NCBI GenBank assembly: GCA_024234815.1
Contig: JACKNO010000003.1
Coordinates: 1 to 64,000, forward strand
Source: Pseudomonadales bacterium
GTDB lineage: Bacteria; Pseudomonadota; Gammaproteobacteria; Pseudomonadales; Halieaceae
Length of the DNA: 64,000 nt
Direction: 5' to 3'
Shown one piece after another: positions 52,439 to 62,827 of the stretch (the first letter of the stretch is position 1; every line of letters begins with the position of its first letter). The notes under the pieces were generated by a model. The model did not search any database, was not told the origin of the DNA, and saw nothing but the letters and a program-made list of their open reading frames with translations. The translations under genes were made by a program, and so were the position numbers.

Positions 52439-52593
52439 GGTGAAGTCCTTCTTGCAGGGGTAACACTGTCGAAACTAATGGAGGGGAAGCATTATACACG
52501 CCTGTCAAAGCGCCAAAAGCCCGCGACGCCGTGCGGCGCTTCGCCACCACCCGGGCCGGCTGCTGCAAACAGGCATCGCGCGCCGGCGATCTT

Positions 52594-53349
52594 TTACTGC
52601 GACTGGGCTCGCAATGCCGCCTGCAGTTCAACCAGGCTGGCATTGACCTGCTTGCGGAATGCGTTGATGGACTGGATCCACTCCTCATTGCCCTGCACCC
52701 GCTTGTTCAACTTGGCGAGATCGAGGTTCACACGATTGATGGTGTCCGCCACCCGCTCTACCTCGGCCTGGTTGAGCTTGCCACTGGCGATGACCCGGTC
52801 CATGCTGTCCGCCACGCTCTTGAGTTTGCCCAGGTCAGCACTCACGCCCTTGATCTGGGCCTCGATTGCCGCGAGACCCGCCGCCGTCGTATCGAGTTTT
52901 TTACCCCGGGCAGTTGAATCCTTTTCAAGGGCATCAAGGCGCGCGCTGGTCTGCTTCCAGACATTATCCCAGAGCTTGCGAACCTCGGAGTCCAGCTCGC
53001 GAATCTTGGCTGCCTGCACTTCCGCGTTCTGGTTCATGCCCTGGTCGGTATCGGACAGGCGCGCCTCCAGTTCGCCGATACGGCTGGCGTAGTCTTCGGC
53101 GCGGACATTGGATTCCTGCAGGGCCTGCTGTAACTGCCAGGCCCAGGCGCAGGCAACAGCTGCCACTACCAGGGCGATTGTCATTCCCAGGCGATCGAGG
53201 GCGCTGGAGCCCCCGGACTTCTTCGGCACACTTGCCCGCGCTCCAGCCGGCCGGCTTTTACGCGCGCCGCCGTTGCCGGTCGGGCGAATATTGTCGCTGT
53301 CGCGAGTGGGCACCATGGATGGAATGTGATCGATATCGTCGTGAGGCAT
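52594..53349 (-). CDS. Membrane-anchored coiled-coil protein of unknown function
   Basis: A 251-residue protein with a basic, Pro/Ser-rich cytoplasmic tail of about 50 residues, one transmembrane helix (about 55-75, TIALVVAAVACAWAWQL) and a long coiled coil to the C-terminus (about 76-250) rich in Leu, Asp and Lys heptads. The topology predicts a periplasmic coiled coil, but this is inferred. Similar one-helix coiled-coil proteins occur near fumarase in related bacteria, and I do not recognise a named family. No clear ribosome-binding site is visible before the ATG. Confidence 0.7.
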   Translation of the reverse strand: MPHDDIDHIPSMVPTRDSDNIRPTGNGGARKSRPAGARASVPKKSGGSSALDRLGMTIALVVAAVACAWAWQLQQALQESNVRAEDYASRIGELEARLSDTDQGMNQNAEVQAAKIRELDSEVRKLWDNVWKQTSARLDALEKDSTARGKKLDTTAAGLAAIEAQIKGVSADLGKLKSVADSMDRVIASGKLNQAEVERVADTINRVNLDLAKLNKRVQGNEEWIQSINAFRKQVNASLVELQAALRAQSQ

Positions 53350-53464
53350 CGGGAGGGCACACTGTAGGAACGGACGCGGAGATTATACATGTCCACGCGA
53401 ACCCCTTAAAGATTTACAGCAGTTCGATTTGTTACCTGGAGAGTATGCGGTTACCCTCGCCCGC

Positions 53465-54886
53465 ATGGAGATAGTCATACACATCGGTTTCCCGAAAACC
53501 GGGTCCACTGCCATACAGGCGCACCTTGCGACCAACTGGCAATGGTTTGGGGCACGCGGTCTGTATATCCCCAAATCGGGGTTTACGCCCGGCAGCGGAC
53601 ATAACTACCTGTTCACTGCTCGCGATACACGCAATCCTAATCCCGAGCTCGCTGCCTACCTGGGTCACACAGGGTATTTGCAAGCGCTGCTGGCCGAGCT
53701 CGAATACGCCAGGGAACAGGGTTTTGAAAGAGTCCTGTTGTCCTGGGAGGGCTTCGCAATACTTGACCTGGCCCTGGTCAGGAAGCTGGCATCGGGTTTT
53801 TCCGGACATCGGGTTCGGCTGCTGGCCTACTTGCGCGAGCAGTCAGAGCTGGTTGAATCGCTGATTCTGCAGAGAGTGAAATCCGTACTGTGGAAAAGCC
53901 ATTTCTTCGACTACCTCGAAGGCAGGGCAGAGCCCCCCGCCCCCGGCTTCCTGGATTTTCACAAGGTACTGTCCTGCTGGAAGCAGGGCTTCGCCGAAGA
54001 CCTGGCGGTCGAAACGCGAATTTTCAACAGGAGCGCACTGCTGGGGCAGGACGTGATCGTCGACTTTGTCGGCTGGCTGGGTCTGGCTGTGGATGACAGT
54101 TTCACCCTGCAACCGGCGGATACCAATGCAAGCCTGGACCCCGCCGGTGCCGGCCTGGCCAGCCTGGCCAGTGCCGCCGGCCTGGACCGCAGGGGTAAGG
54201 CCATCCTGGTCCAGGCCTTGCTGCGAGATAGAGTCGCCCACCCCGCGGGCGCAGGCAGCTTCCTCCCGAAAGCCGCGCTGGCAGGCATCAGGGCCCGGTA
54301 CAGGCAGTCCAACCAAAACGTACTGCGGGAATTTCCACCGGCCAACCAGGGGCCGGTGCCGGAGCTGTTTCCGCGAGCTCCCCGCAGGTCGCAGCCCAGG
54401 CCCGACCCCTTGCTCCAGTTCGCCCGCCGCCTGAACACGCTGATCCAGAATCCCCAGCCCATGCTCTGGTTGGGTGAGGAACTGGACAGGCACACCCTTT
54501 CATCGGTAACGGATGGCATCGGTCGCGGCTGGCGACGCCCCGGCGCCAGGGGCATCTGGTCGGTGAACGACAGCTCGGAGATTATATTCCGCATACCCAG
54601 GGTAAACCTCGATAGCGGACCCGTCCGCCTGCTGCTGGCAGTGCGGGGCAATTACTATGGCGACAACAGCTCTACAGTCGTTGAGTACGGGGAACAGCGC
54701 GACCGCCGTGACCTGAGAAGTGCGACCATCAGTCTGCCGGTGGACGAAAACACACTGCGGCTGGGTGTTCACCTGACCCTGATTCACGATAATCCCGTAT
54801 CGCCGCTGGAATCGGAGAATAAAAAGGATTCAGACAGACTGGCCTTCCTGCTAACAAGCCTGGAATACCAGTTCGCCTGGAGCTGA
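53465..54886 (+). CDS. Sulfotransferase-like protein with C-terminal beta-rich domain
   Basis: A 473-residue protein. The N-terminus contains IGFPKTGSTAIQ (about 6-17), the P-loop-like PAPS phosphate-binding motif of sulfotransferases, with the fold continuing to about residue 240. The C-terminal 130 residues (from GRGWRRPGARGIW) are beta-rich and resemble sugar-binding modules found attached to glycan-modifying enzymes. No transmembrane segment or signal peptide is seen. The ATG at 53465 fits the P-loop position; a TTG at 53429 would add 12 residues. Its acceptor is unknown, and no glycosyltransferase is adjacent. Confidence 0.75.
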   Translation: MEIVIHIGFPKTGSTAIQAHLATNWQWFGARGLYIPKSGFTPGSGHNYLFTARDTRNPNPELAAYLGHTGYLQALLAELEYAREQGFERVLLSWEGFAILDLALVRKLASGFSGHRVRLLAYLREQSELVESLILQRVKSVLWKSHFFDYLEGRAEPPAPGFLDFHKVLSCWKQGFAEDLAVETRIFNRSALLGQDVIVDFVGWLGLAVDDSFTLQPADTNASLDPAGAGLASLASAAGLDRRGKAILVQALLRDRVAHPAGAGSFLPKAALAGIRARYRQSNQNVLREFPPANQGPVPELFPRAPRRSQPRPDPLLQFARRLNTLIQNPQPMLWLGEELDRHTLSSVTDGIGRGWRRPGARGIWSVNDSSEIIFRIPRVNLDSGPVRLLLAVRGNYYGDNSSTVVEYGEQRDRRDLRSATISLPVDENTLRLGVHLTLIHDNPVSPLESENKKDSDRLAFLLTSLEYQFAWS

Positions 54887-54982
54887 GCCGCGAACGCCAA
54901 GTCGCAAAGGCCGTGCCGGATGGGAAATACACGCTCCGGGACCCGTAAAAGCGGGAGCGGCTGAGTTGATCCGCAGGCAACC

Positions 54983-55005
54983 CCAGGGGCGTCGAAATCC
55001 CCTGG
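54983..55005. terminator. Hairpin between convergent genes
   Basis: CCAGGGG (54983-54989) pairs with CCCCTGG (54999-55005) between the sulfotransferase and the PuuD-like gene. There is no T tract on either strand, so it is a weak terminator candidate. Confidence 0.3.
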
Positions 55006-55023
55006 AGCTTGCCTGGCGCTGGC

Positions 55024-55644
55024 TCAGAGGAAAGCCAGCAAAGCCCACAATACTGCTGTCAGGGCGATACTGCAGTGGATAACGCCCACAACACTGGTCA
55101 GGGGGCCGGTCTTGCCGAACAGGGCGTTGGCTTGCACAAGCAGGATGATAATCACGCAGGCGATAAACCCGGTGCCGTCCGCTCCCTCGATAAACAGGTG
55201 CTTCGAGCCCAGCATACCGAACAGCATGGGGCCGGAAAGCAGCGTGTTGGTACGGGACGCCAGGCCGGCTTTGGCCGCCGACGACGGCCCATCGCCTTCT
55301 TTCATGCCCAGTACGACCTTCTGGTTGGGCCAGATGATCAGCCACACGTTGAGGAACATCAGGATGCCCGCCAGCGCGCCTACCCAGATGATGGGCTGTC
55401 CCGCGAAATCGCGGTCCGCACCGATAAGATGGATCAGCACGAGGCCGGTGAGGAAGGTGAACATGGCGCCCCAGCGAAACCACCACAGTGCGCGCGGCGC
55501 CAGCTTTTGCATGGCGTCTGCCTTGGCGGTCGCCTCCGCTTCCTTGAAATACTCGCCCTGGACGAAGTTGAAGTAATACAGCAGCCCTATCCATGTCATA
55601 CCGAACAGGACGTGCGCCCACCTGAGAATAAATTCTACAATCAT
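55024..55644 (-). CDS. PuuD-like integral membrane protein, short form
   Basis: A 206-residue protein with about five hydrophobic helices (first at about 3-30, RWAHVLFGMTWIGLLYYFNFVQG). The family is often named urate hydroxylase PuuD after a larger protein that carries a cytochrome c domain at its C-terminus. That domain is absent, and no purine genes are nearby, so urate oxidation is not supported. Histidines in the first helix and in HLFIEG are candidate haem ligands by analogy only. I start it at the ATG at 55644, with GGGAG eight bases upstream; the frame extends to 55659. It is divergent from sodB. Confidence 0.7.
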   Translation of the reverse strand: MIVEFILRWAHVLFGMTWIGLLYYFNFVQGEYFKEAEATAKADAMQKLAPRALWWFRWGAMFTFLTGLVLIHLIGADRDFAGQPIIWVGALAGILMFLNVWLIIWPNQKVVLGMKEGDGPSSAAKAGLASRTNTLLSGPMLFGMLGSKHLFIEGADGTGFIACVIIILLVQANALFGKTGPLTSVVGVIHCSIALTAVLWALLAFL

Positions 55645-55801
55645 CACCTGTGCTCCCATTTTTTTGTTGGAATCGCGGGACTAGTATACACTTTCATCTG
55701 CGGCCACGTATGCTGCTCTGGCTCGTGCCATTTATGACGCATCGGGCTTTTCCGGGTGCACTTTCCGGCAACCCAACACTTCGATATCGAGGATTCTGTC
55801 C

Positions 55802-56383
55802 ATGGCTTTTGAATTACCCGCCCTGCCCTACGCGCAGGACGCACTTGAACCCCACATTTCGGCTGAAACCCTTGAGTTTCACTACGGAAAACACCACAAA
55901 ACCTATGTCGACAAACTGAACGGACTTGCCGAAGGCACCGACCTTGCCGGCAAATCCCTTGAAGACGTCGTCAAATCATCCCAGGGACCCGTGTTCAACA
56001 ACGCCGCCCAGATATGGAACCATACCTTCTACTGGAACTGCCTCAGCCCGAATGGTGGCGGTGAGGCGACTGGCGCCGTCGCGGAAGCGATCAATGCGGC
56101 CTTCGGTTCTTTTGCTGCGTTCAAGGAGCAGTTCACCAACAGCGCGGTCAACAATTTCGGCTCGAGCTGGACCTGGCTGGTCAAGGGAGCGGACGGCAAG
56201 CTCGCGATCGTCAATACCAGCAACGCCGCCACCCCGCTGACCGAAAAAGGCGTAACACCACTGCTCACCGTGGACCTGTGGGAACACGCGTACTACATCG
56301 ACTATCGGAACGCGCGGCCCAAGTACATGGACGCATTCTGGGCCCTGGTGAACTGGGAGTTCGTCAACGCCAATCTGGCCTGA
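55802..56383 (+). CDS. sodB: Superoxide dismutase, iron type
   Basis: Cytoplasmic superoxide dismutase. The 193-residue protein has the metal ligands His27, His74, Asp158 and His162 (HYGKHH, WNHTFYW, DLWEHAYY). Gln70 (NNAAQIWNH) next to the second histidine is characteristic of iron enzymes, in contrast to the Mn type. The ATG follows a divergent region shared with the PuuD-like gene. The gene ends before a strong terminator facing groEL. Confidence 0.96.
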   Translation: MAFELPALPYAQDALEPHISAETLEFHYGKHHKTYVDKLNGLAEGTDLAGKSLEDVVKSSQGPVFNNAAQIWNHTFYWNCLSPNGGGEATGAVAEAINAAFGSFAAFKEQFTNSAVNNFGSSWTWLVKGADGKLAIVNTSNAATPLTEKGVTPLLTVDLWEHAYYIDYRNARPKYMDAFWALVNWEFVNANLA

Positions 56384-56434
56384 TCCGGCCCGGCGGGGTT
56401 CGCCCCCGCCTCATACCGCTCGCTTCCAGCGGGC

Positions 56435-56464
56435 AAAAAAAACCCGGCAAAAGCCGGGTTTTTT
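56435..56464. terminator. Bidirectional intrinsic terminator between sodB and groEL
   Basis: CCCGGC (56443-56448) and GCCGGG (56453-56458) form a stem with an AAAA loop, flanked by eight A on the left and six T on the right. It can terminate both convergent transcripts. Confidence 0.92.
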
Positions 56465-56483
56465 GTTTGGGGTAGAGCCGGGC

Positions 56484-58148
<1,665 letters not shown>

Positions 58149-58201
58149 GATCTAATTCCTCTAAATTACCAATTCAATATTGTGGAAAAGCAGGGATGCC
58201 C

Positions 58202-58492
58202 TTACTCGACGACAGCGTAGATTTCGCTTTCGCCCATGATGATCAATTCCACGCCGTCAATCTCGATGGTGTTGCTACCGGCGTACTGGCCGAATACGAC
58301 TTTATCGCCGACCTTCACCGCCAGTGGACGAATGGAACCGTCATCCAACGGCTTGCCCTCACCAACTGCAACGATTTCGCCCTGGTTGGGCTTCTCTTTG
58401 GCAGAACCGGGCAACAGGATGCCACCAGCAGTCGTTGCCTCCTCTTCGTTGCGACGAACGACAACACGGTCGTACAGCGGACGGATTTTCAT
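58202..58492 (-). CDS. groES: Co-chaperonin GroES
   Basis: Heptameric lid of GroEL, 96 residues. It begins MKIRPLYDRVVVRRNEEEATTAGGI and retains the mobile loop ATTAGGILLPG. The gene is first in the groESL operon, controlled by the CIRCE-bearing promoter at 58582-58635. Confidence 0.98.
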   Translation of the reverse strand: MKIRPLYDRVVVRRNEEEATTAGGILLPGSAKEKPNQGEIVAVGEGKPLDDGSIRPLAVKVGDKVVFGQYAGSNTIEIDGVELIIMGESEIYAVVE

Positions 58493-58581
58493 CTTTATTA
58501 CTCTCCTAGTAACAATTTCATGGATACCCCGGCGGGGCTAGCCTCAACTATTGGGGCGGGAAATCGCATTTCAAGGCCCAA

Positions 58582-58635
58582 TTAGCACTCTTTTCGCGAG
58601 AGTGCTAATTCTAGTCGGGAGTCGGCGGGAGTCAA
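58582..58635 (-). promoter_or_regulatory. groESL promoter with perfect CIRCE operator (HrcA site)
   Basis: A sigma70 promoter reads TTGACT (58630-58635), 16-base spacer, TAGAAT (58608-58613) on the minus strand. Immediately downstream at 58582-58608 is TTAGCACTC-N9-GAGTGCTAA, the exact CIRCE inverted repeat bound by the repressor HrcA. It overlaps the -10 region and the start of transcription. HrcA is not encoded in the window. E. coli-type bacteria use sigma32 here, so this regulation is unusual but known in other gammaproteobacteria. Confidence 0.9.
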
Positions 58636-58697
58636 GCGCTGGCAAGACCGCTCGAAAGCGGGATGAAATTGAGTATTTCTATATATAATTCAACTAG

Positions 58698-59123
58698 TTA
58701 TATCGATTTATCATCATCGACACGACGATACTGCCCCTCGAGGGTCACATGGCCGCTCTGGTCCCGTTCTGGTGCATAGGGCTCCGGTTGGGGACCGAGT
58801 ATCCAGGTCGCCAGACGGCGTCGCAGGGGGCCAATCACAACGATAATGGCGGCGAAGTCGGAAATGAGACCCGGGATCATGAGCAGTGCACCGGCCAGCC
58901 CCAGGGCCATATCATCGAGCAACAATTGCGGGCCCACCAACCTGCCCTGCTGACTCTCGCGCAGGCGCTCGAACATGCCCCGACCCTGCCGCTGCAGGAT
59001 CGCCATACCCAGCATCAGGGTGAGCAAAACATAGGCTATGGCAGTCAGCGCACTGGTCTTTATTCCGAGTTCGATGAGGGTAAAAAGCTCAAGCCAGGGC
59101 AACAGGGCAATGAGTAAACGCAT
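58698..59123 (-). CDS. fxsA: FxsA family membrane protein
   Basis: A 141-residue inner membrane protein of the FxsA/YeaL type, known in E. coli for suppressing F-exclusion of phage T7. It has about three hydrophobic helices: LLIALLPWLELFTLIELGI at the start, IAYVLLTLMLGMAIL, and MALGLAGALLMIPGLISDFAAIIVV. GGAGG lies eight bases before the ATG at 59123; the frame is open to 59198 but the extra residues lack hydrophobic start features. It lies next to groES as it does in E. coli. Confidence 0.9.
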   Translation of the reverse strand: MRLLIALLPWLELFTLIELGIKTSALTAIAYVLLTLMLGMAILQRQGRGMFERLRESQQGRLVGPQLLLDDMALGLAGALLMIPGLISDFAAIIVVIGPLRRRLATWILGPQPEPYAPERDQSGHVTLEGQYRRVDDDKSI

Positions 59124-59340
59124 GCGGGAAACCTCCGTTATGCCGGGCGCAGGCACGCTTCCCGCGTGAAATGGGAGGCTGGACCAGCGGCTCGACACCT
59201 GAATTATGGGGGCAGGCTATCAATTTACAAGTGCACACGGGGGCCGTCCCCGGGGCGGCTTTGCCTGCTACCGCGCTGGTGGTAGACTCGCGCCGGCCGC
59301 TATCGGCCCGGCAAGGCCGTTAGAGCGCTGACGCCTTAAG
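59124..59340. other. Divergent spacer between fxsA and the YfhO-like gene
   Basis: This 217-base stretch has no gene that I can support. The promoters of both flanking genes should be here; I do not see a convincing -35/-10 pair for the plus-strand gene. Confidence 0.6.
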
Positions 59341-61740
59341 GTGAATAAGAGTAGCCGCGTTTTCCCGCCAGCCAGGACAGTTTGGAACCGAGCTCAGCCG
59401 AGCGGACGCATTGCCATGGGGACAAGAAACTTGTCAGTAAACGCTTCTGTGAACAGGGCCTGGTTTATCCTTGCCCTCCTGGTGATGGCAGGTTTATCCG
59501 CGTACCTGCTGTATCCAGCCCTGTTTCTGGACAGGTCCCTGGTGCACGGCGACAACATTCACCACAGCTATTCCTTGCTGAAGTTCCATCACGACGTGGT
59601 GCACAATGGGGTGTCACCCCTGTGGACCAACCTGGTCTACGGCGGACACGCCCTGTTCGCGGAAGGGCAGGCCGGCCTCAGCAATCCACTGAACTACCTG
59701 GTCGCCTGGCTTGCGAGTCCCGAATTTGGCCACAACCTGATCCACTGGCTGTCTATCACCGCATTCGGCGTTGGCTGTTACGGCCTCAGCCGCAGTTTGT
59801 GCGTCAGTCCGGCCAGCTCCCTGTTCGCGGCGCTGGCGGCGGGATTTTCCAGCCTCACAATCCATACCAACACCAACATGACCGCGATAGAGGCTATGGT
59901 ATGGGTACCCTGGACCCTGTGGGCTTTTGAATCATGGCTGCAACGGCCCGGCGCCGGGCGCGCCATCTGGTTTGGGCTGGCGACCGCGATGCTCATATTT
60001 TCCGGCTACCCGCACTTTCTGCACGGCACCGCGATCTATATGGTGGCCAGCCTTTGCACCGTGTTCCAGGGCGGCCCCCTGCGCCGTACCTTTCCCGACG
60101 TACTGTCCCGGTACTGGCGCAGCGGGGTGCTTGCGGTACTGGTCTGCGTCGGAATCTCCAGCGTTCAGTGGCTGCCCCTGCTGGAGCTGGCGGCCCACTC
60201 CCATCGCCAGCAAGGCATCGGCATAGCCCTCAACGGTACTGCCGAATTCCTGGCCCGCGGCCTGCTGTACTCAACCGACAATTTCGTAGCTCTGGATATC
60301 CCCAGCTCTGATTATTTCCCCAATACAGGCAGTCTGCTGGTGTGCGTCCTCGCCTCGCTGTGCGTGATTTTTGGGTCCAGCGCCAGAATGAAGGGCCATA
60401 TTGTCGCCACCTTGCTGCTGTTAAACCTGGGGTTCGCAAGCCACTCGCCAATTTACCGCTTTGTAACCGCGTACGGCCTGATCCCCGGCATCGACAGCTT
60501 TCGCATGATGTTTCCCTATTTCATCATGTCCATCGTCGGCATCGCGGTTCTGGCCGGCAACTCGGTGGACGGCCTCGCCAGGCTCACGAAACAGTCTTTC
60601 ACGGCAGTCTCCGGCTGGCTCGCGCTGCGCTGGGCGCTGTTACTGCTGTTCTGGTGCTTCGTCCTTTACACCTGCCACACGAGCGCCGCGCCTGCGCTCA
60701 ATTACCTGATACTGGGCCTCGGCGTCCTCGGCCTACTCCTGCTGGTCGCGTTCAAGCGGTCGCAACTCTACCCCTTGTATGCCTGCGTGATCATTCTCGC
60801 GGAAATCCTGCTGTTAAAGCTCGCCCCCTTCAATACCGTCGAAATCGACACTCTGGTGCGGGAACCCGCCTCCGTGCGCCATATAAAGGCGCAGGACCCC
60901 GACGCTGACTTCAAACACTTCCAGCTCGGACTGGTACCACTCACCTTTTCAAGCCCCTACTCCGGGGCCCTCGAAGGCAGGACCAACAACGAATTGAACC
61001 ATCTGGTCGCATCCACCAATCTGCTCTGGGGAGTGCCGTCCTTCAGCGGTGCGCTGGCACTGAGGTCCAACCGCAAACCGATGGCCAACGATGCGGTAAC
61101 CGGGGAAATCCAGGGCAGTGGCGACGCCAGTCCGGGAGCCAGGTTAATGGACCTGCTATCCATCCGCTGGATATCCAACAGTTTGCGCGGAGCAACGACC
61201 AGCCGGCACCTGGTACCGATAAGAAACGGCAAGGGCCAACTCCTTGTTTGGGAAAACCCGCACGCCCTGCCGTTGATACAAACCTTTGCCAGCGCACATT
61301 TCGTTGCGGATGCGGAAGAGGCCCTGCGGGCCATCCAGGGCAGCACTGAAGCGGCGCTCTACGTCGAGGCTGATCCGGCAGATTTCGCGCACGCCGATCA
61401 GCCGCAAGTGGCCGGGAAAATCAGGCTGCGAACCATCAGGAAATCGCCGACACGCTACCGCTTCGAATCAAACTCGGCTGACGGCTTCTGGCTTTTCCTG
61501 TCCGATACCATTTATCCGGGCTGGAAAGCGACGATCGACGACCAGCCAGTACAGGTTTATCCGGCACAGGTGTTGGGGAAAGCCCTGTACGTGCCCTCCG
61601 GACGCCACCGCATAAAGGTTTACTTCCAGTCGGACAGCTTCAGGCTGGGCGCGCTGCTGTCACTGGCAACCCTGTTGTGCCTGATGCTTGCGGGTATCTG
61701 GGCTATTCGCCGCCGATTCGCACGGGCCGGGACAAAGTAG
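59341..61740 (+). CDS. YfhO-family polytopic membrane protein
   Basis: A 799-residue protein with about 12 hydrophobic helices in its first 520 residues, followed by a C-terminal extracytoplasmic domain. It resembles YfhO-type GT-C-fold proteins linked to sugar or lipid transfer. Landmarks are LVHGDNIHHSYSLLKFHHDV after the first helix (an acidic GT-C-like loop) and the late IYPGWKATIDDQPVQVYPA, which is typical of the family's C-terminal domain. The start is uncertain: GTG at 59341, or ATG at 59416, which would shorten the tail before the first helix. It leads a set of plus-strand genes that look like surface glycan modification. Confidence 0.75.
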   Translation: MNKSSRVFPPARTVWNRAQPSGRIAMGTRNLSVNASVNRAWFILALLVMAGLSAYLLYPALFLDRSLVHGDNIHHSYSLLKFHHDVVHNGVSPLWTNLVYGGHALFAEGQAGLSNPLNYLVAWLASPEFGHNLIHWLSITAFGVGCYGLSRSLCVSPASSLFAALAAGFSSLTIHTNTNMTAIEAMVWVPWTLWAFESWLQRPGAGRAIWFGLATAMLIFSGYPHFLHGTAIYMVASLCTVFQGGPLRRTFPDVLSRYWRSGVLAVLVCVGISSVQWLPLLELAAHSHRQQGIGIALNGTAEFLARGLLYSTDNFVALDIPSSDYFPNTGSLLVCVLASLCVIFGSSARMKGHIVATLLLLNLGFASHSPIYRFVTAYGLIPGIDSFRMMFPYFIMSIVGIAVLAGNSVDGLARLTKQSFTAVSGWLALRWALLLLFWCFVLYTCHTSAAPALNYLILGLGVLGLLLLVAFKRSQLYPLYACVIILAEILLLKLAPFNTVEIDTLVREPASVRHIKAQDPDADFKHFQLGLVPLTFSSPYSGALEGRTNNELNHLVASTNLLWGVPSFSGALALRSNRKPMANDAVTGEIQGSGDASPGARLMDLLSIRWISNSLRGATTSRHLVPIRNGKGQLLVWENPHALPLIQTFASAHFVADAEEALRAIQGSTEAALYVEADPADFAHADQPQVAGKIRLRTIRKSPTRYRFESNSADGFWLFLSDTIYPGWKATIDDQPVQVYPAQVLGKALYVPSGRHRIKVYFQSDSFRLGALLSLATLLCLMLAGIWAIRRRFARAGTK

Positions 61741-61930
61741 GCAACACCGGTAATCCTCCGGACACTCACTCACCGACGCAGGTTTTTTGAGTTCATGGGC
61801 AGAAGACGGATACGTTATAGTTGCCGCTAATCGCGCTTTTCGTGAAACATATCCCGAAACAATGACTGAGCTGCAATGAAGAACAATGCGAAAAAAGGCC
61901 TGTTCCGTAAGCCCCAGGCCATGAACCCCT
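61741..61930 (+). other. Spacer with a small open frame before the GNAT gene
   Basis: A 22-codon frame (MKNNAKKGLFRKPQAMNPY..., from ATG at 61876 to TGA at 61942-61944) overlaps the start of the GNAT gene at 61931. It has two internal ATG codons and only a weak ribosome-binding site. It could couple translation to the GNAT gene; I do not call it a gene. Confidence 0.35.
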
Positions 61931-62785
61931 ATGAAGCTGGTTGAGATAGGCACCGATGAAAAGACGCTGCACGCATGCGCCGGGCTGCTGCAGGCGGCAT
62001 TTCCCAAATCGACACACCATACCGCGGCCTATCTGAAGTGGCTCTACTGCGACAACCCCGAGGGCACCGTGGTGGGTTACAACGCGTGGGAGGGCGATAC
62101 CCTCATCGGTCACTATGCCGCCATACCGGTGGACCTGCGCCTGGACGGACAGCCCGCCCGGGGCCTGCTCGCATTGCATACCGCTATGCATCCGGACTAT
62201 CGCAGTGCCGGTGTCATTTACAGCCTGGCGCGAAAATCCTGCACGTTGGCGGCGTCTCAGGGCTTTGCCTGCATATACGCTGTGGCCAATGCCGCCAGTA
62301 CGCCGATCTTCGTGAAGGCGCTCGGTTTTCAGTTCGTTGCACAACTGACGGCCGCACTGGGTGTGAGCAGACTACGGCCCAACTGGGAACGCGCGCTGGC
62401 GGGCAACCGGTTCCGGCGTCACTGGACCGCCGCCAGCGCCACCTGGCGCGCCGGAAACCCGTGCAATCCCTCCAGCCTCAGGGCCGACAATGGCGAATGC
62501 CTGATCTTCAGGGCGAACACATCGCTGGCACCGGTTACCGCCTACGGCCTGATGCCCGTTGACCCGCCACTGCCCGCGAACTGTGGCAAAACAGGCTGGG
62601 GCATCAAACTCTTTCTCGGACTGCTGCCCGAAGGCAGCTGCCGCTTCCCCGGCTACCTGCCCATCCCCGAGCGCCTCAAACCCTCTCCGCTGAACTTCAT
62701 CTACAAGTCGCTGCTTGCCGAGGTCCCCGCCAAGCTGGCGAGAAACGACATCATTCTGGGATTCCATGATTTCGACCCTTACTAG
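61931..62785 (+). CDS. GNAT-family N-acetyltransferase
   Basis: A 284-residue protein with a GNAT fold in its first 140 residues; the AMHPDYRSAGVIYSLARKSC segment is the acetyl-CoA loop. The C-terminal 140 residues are of unknown fold and end in GFHDFDPY. It lies next to a PIG-L deacetylase, so acetylation and deacetylation of amino sugars on the same glycan or lipid is a reasonable inference. The ATG at 61931 is chosen because it begins the family-like MKLVEIGTDE; there is no strong ribosome-binding site. Confidence 0.7.
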   Translation: MKLVEIGTDEKTLHACAGLLQAAFPKSTHHTAAYLKWLYCDNPEGTVVGYNAWEGDTLIGHYAAIPVDLRLDGQPARGLLALHTAMHPDYRSAGVIYSLARKSCTLAASQGFACIYAVANAASTPIFVKALGFQFVAQLTAALGVSRLRPNWERALAGNRFRRHWTAASATWRAGNPCNPSSLRADNGECLIFRANTSLAPVTAYGLMPVDPPLPANCGKTGWGIKLFLGLLPEGSCRFPGYLPIPERLKPSPLNFIYKSLLAEVPAKLARNDIILGFHDFDPY

Positions 62786-62827
62786 CGCCGTAACGCCGGG
62801 GCCTGGCCTCCCCGCCGGGAGCGGGTC

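Noticed and set aside
61876..61944. A 22-codon small frame overlapping the GNAT start
   Set aside because: It has only a weak ribosome-binding site and no conserved motif; it could be chance.
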